A DNA stretch of 6,174 nucleotides from Synechococcales cyanobacterium PMM_0073. GTDB taxonomy: Bacteria > Cyanobacteriota > Cyanobacteriia > Elainellales > Elainellaceae. The DNA lies in the NCBI GenBank assembly GCA_949127695.1, contig CASBQH010000385.1, positions 1 to 6,174 on the forward strand, read 5' to 3'. The first letter of the stretch is position 1. Each line of letters opens with the position of its first letter. Below, one piece after another: positions 1 through 5,754 of this stretch. Below the pieces are notes generated by a model that worked only from the letters and a program-made list of their open reading frames with translations, had not been told where the DNA came from and searched no databases. A program made the translations under genes and the position numbers.

Positions 1-2
1 AT

Positions 3-407
3 GCGTTGGGCGTTGATAAATTTGAAATTAGCAAAACTGAGGCCGAATGGCAGCAGATTTTGACACCAGAGCAGTTCAACGTGCTGCGAAAGCAGGGGAC
101 TGAGCGACCGTTTAGCAGTCCGCTGGCCGAACAGCATGAACCGGGCAACTACAGCTGCGCGGGCTGCGATTTGCCGCTGTTTTCGGCTGAAACCAAGTTT
201 GACAGCGGTACAGGCTGGCCGAGCTTTTTTCAGCCCCTGCCCAACGCCGTACTCACCTCAGAAGACAGCTCGCTGCTGATGACGCGCACTGAAGTGCATT
301 GCCGTCGCTGCGGCGGACATTTGGGTCATCTGTTTGACGATGGGCCGCAGCCCACGGGCAAGCGCTACTGTATGAATGGGGTGGCGTTAAAGTTCGTCGC
401 AGCCTAA
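3..407 (+). CDS. msrB: Peptide-methionine (R)-S-oxide reductase MsrB, 1-Cys type, 5' end cut by window edge
   Basis: MsrB reduces the R isomer of methionine sulfoxide in proteins. Numbering from a TTG at 6, the fold is complete: two CxxC pairs (C51/C54 and C99/C102) that bind structural zinc, the GTGWPSF segment (68-74), HLGHLFDDGP (105-114) and the catalytic cysteine C122 in RYCMNG. The usual resolving cysteine, as in the SGCGWPSF motif of E. coli MsrB, is Thr69 here, and no other cysteine is present, so this is a 1-Cys enzyme. The frame stays open to the left edge, with Ala-Leu just before GVDKF. The TTG at 6 is therefore unlikely to be the true start, and an N-terminal extension or export signal may lie outside the window. 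The gene is followed after 86 bp by msrA on the same strand, so co-transcription is plausible. The family call is very secure; the start is unknown. Confidence 0.95.
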   Translation, partial: ALGVDKFEISKTEAEWQQILTPEQFNVLRKQGTERPFSSPLAEQHEPGNYSCAGCDLPLFSAETKFDSGTGWPSFFQPLPNAVLTSEDSSLLMTRTEVHCRRCGGHLGHLFDDGPQPTGKRYCMNGVALKFVAA

Positions 408-425
408 GGAAGCGGGCTTTGGACG

Positions 426-464
426 GTTAGATTTCAAGCAGTTAGATTTCAAGCAGTTAAATTT
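426..464 (+). repeat. 15-bp tandem repeat between msrB and msrA
   Basis: The unit GTTAGATTTCAAGCA occurs twice perfectly (426-440 and 441-455). A third partial copy follows with one change (GTTAAATTT, 456-464). The array lies 18 bp after the msrB stop and ends 29 bp before the msrA start. No inverted symmetry or T-tract makes it a terminator. Its role is unknown; it may be simple slippage or local duplication. Confidence 0.85.
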
Positions 465-493
465 ACGACTCAACATTCTTTGGATTAACTCTC

Positions 494-1183
494 ATGCGTA
501 AGCTTAAGTTTTCTCGTTCTCTGTTAATTAGCATTCTCGTATTATCTCTCACGGCAGCAGTTGCGTTAGCCAGCAGCCTCAGCGGCGGTTCTGCAACTCG
601 CAGCGGTGCTGTTCCCGATCCGGCGTTTGACCCCCAGGCTACGGCAACCGGCTCCCAGAAAGCGGTGTTTGCAGGCGGCTGCTTTTGGGGGATGGAAGGC
701 GTGTTTGAGCATCTGAAAGGGGTGTCAGATGTGAAGACGGGCTATGCGGGCGACGATGCAGCCACCGCCACCTATGAACAGGTGAGCGCAGGCGGTACAA
801 GACATGCCGAAGCGGTGGAAGTCACCTATGACCCGACCAAAATTTCCTATGGCGAGCTGCTAAAGATTTACTTCTTTGTGGCGCATGACCCCACCGAGCT
901 AAATCGGCAGGGGCCAGATGTGGGTGAGCAATATCGCTCAGAAATTTTCTTCGCCAACGAGCAGCAGCAGCAGGTGGCCGCAGCCTATATTCAGCAGCTA
1001 GACGAAGCCAAAGCGTTTGACCAGCCAATTGTCACCCAAATGGCTCCGCTAGATCGGTTCTATAACGCCGAAGCCTACCACCAGGATTTTATCAAGCGCA
1101 ATCCGCTCAAGCCCTATGTGGTGATTCACGATCTGCCCCAGATTCGCCAGCTAGAAGCCGAGTTTCCAGATATGTACCAATAG
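494..1183 (+). CDS. msrA: Exported peptide-methionine (S)-S-oxide reductase MsrA, 1-Cys type
   Basis: MsrA reduces the S isomer of methionine sulfoxide, complementing MsrB. The 229-residue product starts with a Sec-type signal: basic residues 2-8, a hydrophobic core of about 10-26 ending in ALA, and probable cleavage near residue 26. A Ser/Ala/Pro-rich linker follows to about 54. The MsrA domain covers about 55-225. It has the catalytic motif GGCFWG with Cys63 and Glu68, then TRHAEAVEV, HDPTELNRQGPD and GEQYRSEIFF. Cys63 is the only cysteine in the protein, so the C-terminal resolving cysteines of E. coli-type MsrA are absent. This implies regeneration by an external thiol such as glutathione/glutaredoxin, or a thioredoxin acting directly on the sulfenic acid. 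The predicted location is periplasm or thylakoid lumen. A weak GGA about 9 nt upstream is the only ribosome-binding signal. The ATG is chosen because the signal peptide begins there. Confidence 0.95.
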   Translation: MRKLKFSRSLLISILVLSLTAAVALASSLSGGSATRSGAVPDPAFDPQATATGSQKAVFAGGCFWGMEGVFEHLKGVSDVKTGYAGDDAATATYEQVSAGGTRHAEAVEVTYDPTKISYGELLKIYFFVAHDPTELNRQGPDVGEQYRSEIFFANEQQQQVAAAYIQQLDEAKAFDQPIVTQMAPLDRFYNAEAYHQDFIKRNPLKPYVVIHDLPQIRQLEAEFPDMYQ

Positions 1184-1353
1184 ATGGGGATGCCAAGCGG
1201 CCAGCCCAAAAATTGTCAGGCTCTAACCTTAGATTGATCCGCAACGGGATCACGTTCAGGATAAAATTGTGGTGCTGATCCCGGCAAGTGGGAACTGCGC
1301 TTTTGCAAAGTGGCTCTAAACAAGCTGAACTGCAAGGCTCACTAAAATTTTAT

Positions 1354-1358
1354 AGGGG
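1354..1358 (+). promoter_or_regulatory. Ribosome binding site deciding the psb27 start
   Basis: AGGGG lies 4 nt before the ATG at 1363. It supports that codon over an in-frame GTG at 1288, which would place 25 non-conserved residues in front of the lipoprotein signal. Confidence 0.7.
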
Positions 1359-1362
1359 TTTT

Positions 1363-1761
1363 ATGAAGAAATTCTTGTCTGGTTTATTCGCTCTGATGCT
1401 GGTGGCCGTGATCGGGCTGACGGGCTGTACTGCTGCGCCCAATGGCCTCAGCGGTGACTATCGCCAAGATACGCTGGCCGTGATTGAAAGCGTCAGAGGG
1501 GCGCTGACGCTAGCGGATGATGCGCCAGACAAGACTGAGGCTCAGGATATCGCCCGCGAGAAAATCAACGATTTCTCCGCCCGCTATCGGCGCAACGGCT
1601 CGCTGATGAAGCTGAGTTCGTTTACCACGATGCAGACGGCGCTCAACTCGCTGGCTGGCCACTATACCTCTTACCCCAATCGCCCTGTACCCCAAAAAAT
1701 GAAAGATCGAATCGATCTAGAATTCCGGCAGATCGAAGCGGCTCTGAAGCGCGAGGCTTAA
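1363..1761 (+). CDS. psb27: Photosystem II assembly/repair lipoprotein Psb27
   Basis: Psb27 binds the lumenal side of CP43 in photosystem II intermediates that lack an active manganese cluster, and so acts in assembly and repair. The 132-residue product starts with MKK, a hydrophobic stretch (about 4-19) and the lipobox LTGC with Cys22. The mature protein would be a lipid-anchored, roughly 111-residue helical domain, the usual size. Recognisable family signatures are GDYRQDTLAVI near the mature N-terminus, KINDFSARYRRNGS, SFTTMQTALNSLAGHY followed by TSYPNRPVPQKM, and the terminal EFRQIEAALKREA. There are 179 bp between the msrA stop and this start. I see no clear msrA terminator or sigma-70 promoter pair there, although a TAAAAT hexamer at 1262-1267 could be a -10 element. 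The gene ends in a strong intrinsic terminator that overlaps the convergent menD. Confidence 0.97.
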   Translation: MKKFLSGLFALMLVAVIGLTGCTAAPNGLSGDYRQDTLAVIESVRGALTLADDAPDKTEAQDIAREKINDFSARYRRNGSLMKLSSFTTMQTALNSLAGHYTSYPNRPVPQKMKDRIDLEFRQIEAALKREA

Positions 1762-1784
1762 GCATTCAAGCCAGAAAAGCTGAA

Positions 1785-3560
1785 CTAGGAACCAATCTGA
1801 GCCTGCTTCGGCAGGCTATTTTTTTGCAGATCCAGCAGCCTCTGGCGAGTCTGGGCATCTTGCTTGCGATCAGTTTGCAGCTCTAGCAGCCGCAGCCCCT
1901 GAGTGGGCAAAACCAAGATGCGCTGAATCAGCTGCTCCCAGGACTGAATCAGCTCGTAGTCCACCCCGTAGGTTTGGCAGAGCAGCGCAAAATCGATGGC
2001 TTGCGGCGTAGCAAAAAATTCTTCAAACGGCGGATCAAAGGCGGCAATCGGCAGCGACTCAAAAATGCCGCCGCCCTGATTGTTAATTAAAACAATCGTC
2101 AGATGACCCACCAGCCTGCGGCCAATTAAAAACCCGTTGGTGTCATGCAGCAAGGCCAAATCGCCGCTGAACAAAACGCTGCTCTGGTTGCGATGCGCCA
2201 TTCCCAGCGCGGTTGACAGCGTCCCGTCAATGCCGTTGGCTCCTCGGTTAAAGGAAGGCCGAATCGCCCGATTGCCCGGTCGCCAAAAAAACTCTACGTC
2301 GCGAGTGGGACTACTGCTGGCCACAAACAAAGGCGTTGCGGCGGGCAAATGCTGTGACAAAATCCAGGCGGCTTTGCCCTCAAACAGCTGCGGCGCGTCA
2401 GGCAATCTGGCCAGCTGCTGGTCGAGTCTGGCGCGACAGGCCGCCTCTTGTTGCAGCCAGAGCTTGAGGTAGGCCAAATCCGCAGCCATCGGCCAATTGG
2501 CAGCCTGCGCGACCAGCTGCTCAGCCACCTGTTCAACCCTGCCGCGCAGATGCGTGGTTGGGCCATGCAGCGGGTCAAGATTGCGCTCGGTTGGGTCAAT
2601 GATCCACTGGCGCGGCTGGCGCTGGCTCAGCCACTGGCGCAGCGTTTTGCTGGTCGGCATTTCGCCTATCCGAATCACCCAGTCTGGGGCAAGCTGCTCA
2701 GCCCAGTCAGGATTTCGCAAAATTAGCTCATAGGTTGAAATCAGATGGGGGTTGAGATCAGCGTAGTTTCGCAAGGGTGAGAGTCCTTCGGCCAGTACGG
2801 GCAGCTGTAGCGCTGCGGCCAGCTGAGCAATCGCCTTGCAGTAAGCTTGGGGCGCGTCAGGCTGAGCCAGTCCGGCAATGAGCAGCCCGCGTCCAGAGGG
2901 CGGCTGAAACGGAGCCATCGCTAGCCTTGAAGACACCAGGCTTGAAGCCGCAGTCGGTAATATGGCCTCAAAAAAATCTGCCGGGAACTGCTGGGCAAAC
3001 TGCTCAACCTCAGGCTGCAACACCGGAGCCAGCGGATCGCGAAACGGCAGGTTCAGATGCACCACGCCGCCAACTGGGTAATGCAGCCGCTCCCAGGCGT
3101 AGATCAGCGTTTGGCGCAGATAGGCCAGCCGATCGAGGGCGGGCAGCGCCAGCTCGCTGTAGAAGCTGGGAAAGCTGCCGTAAAGCTTTTGCTGGTCAAT
3201 GGTTTGACCGGCGTTGCAGTCGCGCAGCTCAGGCGGTCGGTCGGCAGTCAAGATCAGCAGCGGCATCCGGCTTTCAGTAGCTTCAATTACCGCCGGATAA
3301 AAGTGCGCGCCTGCGCTGCCAGAAGTGCAGAGCAAAACGGCAGCGCGTCCCTGCCGCGCCAGCCCCAGCGCCCAAAAAGCCGCCGAGCGCTCGTCCAAAA
3401 CTGGAACAGCCTCAATGCCGGGATGCTGGGCAAAGGCCACGGCCAGAGGAGCTGATCGCGAGCCAGGGCAGATCACCGCCGTCTGCAAGCCCAGTCGAGC
3501 CAGCGTTTCGACCAGCACGCCAGCCCAGACCGTATTGAGATTATTAAACTGAATTGACAT
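1785..3560 (-). CDS. menD: 2-succinyl-5-enolpyruvyl-6-hydroxy-3-cyclohexene-1-carboxylate synthase MenD
   Basis: MenD is a thiamine-diphosphate enzyme that adds the succinyl-semialdehyde unit from 2-oxoglutarate to isochorismate. In cyanobacteria the pathway leads to phylloquinone, the A1 electron carrier of photosystem I. The 591-residue protein has the normal length and three domains. The N-terminal PYR domain (about 1-185) has PGSRS (32-36) and DERSA with Glu57, matching the ThDP-activating glutamate of E. coli MenD, and TADRPPELRDCNAGQTIDQ (105-123). A central domain spans about 190-360. The C-terminal PP domain (about 390-575) has FNRGANGIDGTLSTALG (437-453) and the Mg-ThDP motif from GD (466-467) to NNQGG (493-497). 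The last residues overlap the psb27 terminator. No Shine-Dalgarno sequence precedes the ATG; a 12-bp repeat array sits there instead. An rlpA terminator upstream suggests menD is transcribed from its own promoter. Confidence 0.96.
   Translation of the reverse strand: MSIQFNNLNTVWAGVLVETLARLGLQTAVICPGSRSAPLAVAFAQHPGIEAVPVLDERSAAFWALGLARQGRAAVLLCTSGSAGAHFYPAVIEATESRMPLLILTADRPPELRDCNAGQTIDQQKLYGSFPSFYSELALPALDRLAYLRQTLIYAWERLHYPVGGVVHLNLPFRDPLAPVLQPEVEQFAQQFPADFFEAILPTAASSLVSSRLAMAPFQPPSGRGLLIAGLAQPDAPQAYCKAIAQLAAALQLPVLAEGLSPLRNYADLNPHLISTYELILRNPDWAEQLAPDWVIRIGEMPTSKTLRQWLSQRQPRQWIIDPTERNLDPLHGPTTHLRGRVEQVAEQLVAQAANWPMAADLAYLKLWLQQEAACRARLDQQLARLPDAPQLFEGKAAWILSQHLPAATPLFVASSSPTRDVEFFWRPGNRAIRPSFNRGANGIDGTLSTALGMAHRNQSSVLFSGDLALLHDTNGFLIGRRLVGHLTIVLINNQGGGIFESLPIAAFDPPFEEFFATPQAIDFALLCQTYGVDYELIQSWEQLIQRILVLPTQGLRLLELQTDRKQDAQTRQRLLDLQKNSLPKQAQIGS
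1800..1825 (+). terminator. Intrinsic terminator of psb27, inside the 3' end of menD
   Basis: A perfect 7-bp stem AGCCTGC/GCAGGCT (1800-1806 with 1811-1817) closes a cUUCGg tetraloop. A single A and seven T residues (1819-1825) follow. It lies 39 nt past the psb27 stop. On the opposite strand the same bases encode MenD residues 579-587. There is no T-tract in the menD direction, so it is one-directional. Confidence 0.9.
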
Positions 3561-3567
3561 GGATCAG

Positions 3568-3603
3568 CTAAGGGCAAAACTAAGGGCAAAACTAAGGGCA
3601 AAA
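3568..3603 (-). repeat. Three perfect 12-bp tandem repeats in the menD leader
   Basis: The unit CTAAGGGCAAAA (+ strand; TTTTGCCCTTAG in menD sense) occurs three times without change at 3568-3579, 3580-3591 and 3592-3603. A degenerate fourth copy (CCAGGGCTAAA) may follow at 3604-3614. The array begins 8 bp upstream of the menD ATG, so it occupies the place where a ribosome binding site is expected. Any effect on menD expression is inference. Confidence 0.9.
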
Positions 3604-3652
3604 CCAGGGCTAAAGCCGGACAGCAGCTTTCATTTTCACCGCTTTAGTCAGC

Positions 3653-3673
3653 AAAAAGGGGGCAATGCCCCCT
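3653..3673 (-). terminator. Intrinsic terminator of rlpA
   Basis: In rlpA sense the sequence reads AGGGGGC, loop ATT, GCCCCCT, with a run of T (TTTTT including the last stem base). The stem is 7 bp and nearly all G-C. It begins 45 nt beyond the rlpA stop and ends about 90 bp before the menD start, so the two genes are probably separate transcription units. On the + strand there is no T-tract after the stem. Confidence 0.85.
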
Positions 3674-3717
3674 GAATATCCTTAGTTGATCCGAAGCAAA
3701 CCTGAATTATGTTGATA

Positions 3718-5058
3718 TCAGCGGGCTGCACCCAGCACTTCTAGGCTGACGGGCGCAACTCCGGCCTGAATCAAACCAATCACGCGCGCCGCACCTGCCG
3801 AGAGGTCAATCACTCGACCGTGAGCATAAGGGCCGCGGTCGTTAACGCGCACCACCACTGACTCACCGTTGTCCATATTGGTAACGCGAATCTGGGTGCC
3901 AAATGGCAAAGAAGGATGAGCCGCCGTCAGGGCTTCGGCGTTAAACCGCTCGCCGCTAGCGCTGTAGGCTCCCTCAAATCCAGGGCCGTACCAAGAGGCA
4001 TAGCCCGAAACCCGCAGGCTAATTGGCCCCAAGCTCACCTGATTAAAGCCGTTGGGGTCGCCTTCAATGCTGGAGAGCGGCGAAGCGTTCCCCATCTGGC
4101 GGCGAATCCGATTGGTGGCCTGGAGTAAATCACCTGCGTTGCCGGTGACGGTATCGGGCAGCACGGTGTCGGCATCAAAGGCGATCACCTCGACCTCGCT
4201 GGCTTTAACGACATATTTGCGTCGGTCGCTGTCCCAGCTGATTTTAATCTCGCTGGCATCAATGCTGTCACGGTAGAGCTGATTGAGCCGAGCGGCAGTG
4301 GTGGTGGCACGCCAGACCGGATCCCGCGCATCGGCCACGCTGGTTTCTGGCAGAATCAGCTGGTCTGGCCGCTGCTCCGTTGGCAAAGATTGCAAGGCGG
4401 CAGCTTGCAAGCTGGCTGGCTGGACATGAGCGATTTTGACTTCGGCGCTGGGCTGAGCGCTGGCTGGGCTAGAGGCATTGGTGCTGGAGGAAGCAGCTGC
4501 ATCAGCGCTAGCGCCCAAAAAAGTCAGAACTGGAATATTGCGAACATACAGCGTCGCGGCCTGCCGTCCCCGAATCGCATGAGACTCAAGCGTCGCGATG
4601 GCATCGGTTCTGGATGCAGCGGGCGACTGGTGAGCGCCAACTTTGATCGCTTCTGAAGGCTGGGGCGCAGTGCTGGAAGCCGTTTGAGTCGATGCATCTA
4701 CCGAGCTAGTAGGCTGAACCTGACTGGAAACCTTTGGCTCTACAGCGCCGTCTTGTTCAGCATCCGGTGCAGGATCTGGCACAAGCCCAGACGAGCTTGG
4801 GTTGGTACTAGAGATACTTGAGGAGCTGCCGTCCAGAGCCACCGCTTGGGATTGAGCGGGCTTTGAAGCCGCCTCACCGGGCTGGTGGGCAATAAGAGCA
4901 GAGTTTGGCGTTGCTTCAGCAGCAGAAACCCTGGAATTTTCATTCGTCACACCTGATTCATCTACGGCCTCAGCAGGGTCAGCATAGCCCGAAGGCGCTA
5001 CTCCCAACGTCGAAACCAATAGAGCTACGGCTAGGCCGCTTAAAAGTTTTTGATTCAT
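3718..5058 (-). CDS. rlpA: Secreted RlpA-like peptidoglycan-acting protein (double-psi beta-barrel)
   Basis: RlpA proteins are secreted; the Pseudomonas member is a lytic transglycosylase that cleaves glycan strands lacking stem peptides. This 446-residue protein has a signal peptide (basic start, hydrophobic 5-21, probable cleavage after GYA at 26) and a long Ser/Ala/Pro/Gln-rich segment (about 27-160). A central module follows in two pieces: ATLYVRNIPVLTFLG (168-182) and about 244-325. The C-terminal double-psi beta-barrel covers about 342-445. The barrel is intact: ASWYGPGF (354-361), SASGERFN, TAAHPSLPFGT, RVNDRGPY and GRVIDLS. Glu370, His381 and Asp407 sit at the positions and spacing expected for the RlpA active site. 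There is no C-terminal SPOR domain and no lipobox, so it is predicted to be soluble in the periplasm. The ribosome-binding signal is weak. No upstream in-frame start exists nearby, and the signal peptide fixes this ATG. Confidence 0.88.
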   Translation of the reverse strand: MNQKLLSGLAVALLVSTLGVAPSGYADPAEAVDESGVTNENSRVSAAEATPNSALIAHQPGEAASKPAQSQAVALDGSSSSISSTNPSSSGLVPDPAPDAEQDGAVEPKVSSQVQPTSSVDASTQTASSTAPQPSEAIKVGAHQSPAASRTDAIATLESHAIRGRQAATLYVRNIPVLTFLGASADAAASSSTNASSPASAQPSAEVKIAHVQPASLQAAALQSLPTEQRPDQLILPETSVADARDPVWRATTTAARLNQLYRDSIDASEIKISWDSDRRKYVVKASEVEVIAFDADTVLPDTVTGNAGDLLQATNRIRRQMGNASPLSSIEGDPNGFNQVSLGPISLRVSGYASWYGPGFEGAYSASGERFNAEALTAAHPSLPFGTQIRVTNMDNGESVVVRVNDRGPYAHGRVIDLSAGAARVIGLIQAGVAPVSLEVLGAAR

Positions 5059-5337
5059 ACATCCATCGTGAATAGTACCTGGAGATAGATCTCTGGAGAG
5101 AGCCGGATCTTAGAAAAGCTCTCAGATCACTCGCTCAAAGCTGGGGCACTCGACCTCTAGCCTTAAAATCAGAAACCTACGGAGTTAGAGCGCGGGCAAA
5201 GCAGCTTCAGTCACACAACTTGTCATGACATCTGCCCAACTCGTACTCGTTACATGTTCACTACGGGCTAAGGAACTGCAATAGACTAGCATGAAGTTTT
5301 GATGCCGGGGATCAGCATTCCTGAAAAATAGACTTAA

Positions 5338-5434
5338 CTTCATGAAAGCTTTATATTGAGGTTTTCGGCGGTATTCTTTGCCTAGTAAGGATTTGACCCA
5401 GTTCTGCTCCAGCCAAGCTTCACGGAAACTTTAT
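5338..5434. repeat. Imperfect 17-bp direct repeat in the rlpA upstream spacer
   Basis: CTTCATGAAAGCTTTAT (5338-5354) recurs as CTTCACGGAAACTTTAT (5418-5434). They share 14 of 17 bases and start 80 bp apart. It may be a duplicated protein-binding site or chance. Confidence 0.5.
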
Positions 5435-5532
5435 GGTAATTTCATCCGGATCTCATCAAGGGATCATGCTATCGGTGGATGCGAGGGCGGAGCTAAGCGT
5501 TAATCTATAAGATGGCCTAAAAAATGGGGTCG

Positions 5533-5560
5533 CAATGCCTGCTGAATGCAGCCGCAATTG
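5533..5560 (-). other. Imperfect hairpin followed by a T-run, possible sbcD-side terminator
   Basis: The arms 5533-5544 and 5549-5560 pair at 9 of 12 positions around a 4-nt loop. In the - direction, six T residues (5519-5524) come 8 nt after the stem. The mismatches and the gap before the T-run make it a poor classical terminator. It lies about 195 bp past the stop of the sbcD-like gene. Confidence 0.25.
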
Positions 5561-5601
5561 TAAATTTACGTAACCTGAGCAGGTATGGAATCACACTGAA
5601 G

Positions 5602-5619
5602 CTGTGACGCCACACACAG
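5602..5619. promoter_or_regulatory. Possible CRP/FNR-family operator dyad
   Basis: CTGTG-N8-CACAG is a perfect 5-bp dyad. Read against the CRP consensus TGTGA-N6-TCACA, the bases 5603-5618 match at 9 of 10 defined positions. Cyanobacterial SyCRP1 recognises a similar sequence. The site is more than 500 bp from the rlpA start and about 135 bp past the sbcD-like stop, so no target promoter is obvious. Confidence 0.3.
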
Positions 5620-5754
5620 TTGCGCGCTAGATCTGCTCTGGCCAGAAGCTGAGCTGTCCCTAGCCAAATTGCGGGCAGTCCTCAAAGTTTCTGTCTATAT
5701 ATATGCAGCTCAATTATTAGCCGTCAGTAGGCTTAAGCCCGGTATAAATTTAGG

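Larger units (their letters stand above)
5059..5754. other. About 700 bp of non-coding DNA between sbcD-like gene and rlpA
   Basis: No convincing gene is visible on either strand; the longest reasonable start-stop stretch on the + strand is 25 codons (5433-5510). The rlpA promoter must lie here or in read-through from the right, but no good -35/-10 pair stands out. Small symmetric elements include the palindromes TGTCATGACA (5221-5230), GTAAATTTAC (5560-5569) overlapping TTACGTAA (5566-5573), and GGCTTAAGCC (5730-5739). The A+T content is locally higher than in the genes, with a TATATATAT run near 5696-5704. The stretch could hold a small RNA or simply be decayed sequence; I cannot decide from one sequence. 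Confidence 0.7.

Noticed and set aside
822..1028. - strand open frame opposite msrA
   Set aside because: Its composition (Arg/Ala/Trp-rich) is that of an antisense shadow; MsrA motifs run through the same bases on the + strand.
1288..1362. In-frame GTG extension of psb27
   Set aside because: The added 25 residues bury the lipoprotein signal, while the ATG at 1363 has an AGGGG just upstream and begins a textbook MKK signal with lipobox.
2137..3552. Several + strand open frames opposite menD
   Set aside because: They overlap a full-length conserved MenD, are rich in Arg/Ser/Trp/Ala with no recognisable motif, and fit shadow frames of a G+C-rich gene.
3610..3633. Seven-codon leader ORF (MKAAVRL) upstream of menD
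   Set aside because: It is too short to distinguish from chance, with no strong ribosome binding site and no run of regulatory codons that would suggest attenuation.
4390..4656. + strand open frame opposite rlpA
   Set aside because: It lies opposite the Ser/Ala-rich RlpA linker, where biased codons remove stops on the other strand.
5433..5510. 25-codon + strand ORF in the 700 bp spacer
   Set aside because: It has a GGA about 6 nt upstream, but no motif, no membrane segment and no context supporting a real small protein.
5730..5739. GGCTTAAGCC palindrome just past the sbcD-like stop as a terminator
   Set aside because: It has no loop or T-tract, so it cannot act as a classical intrinsic terminator.
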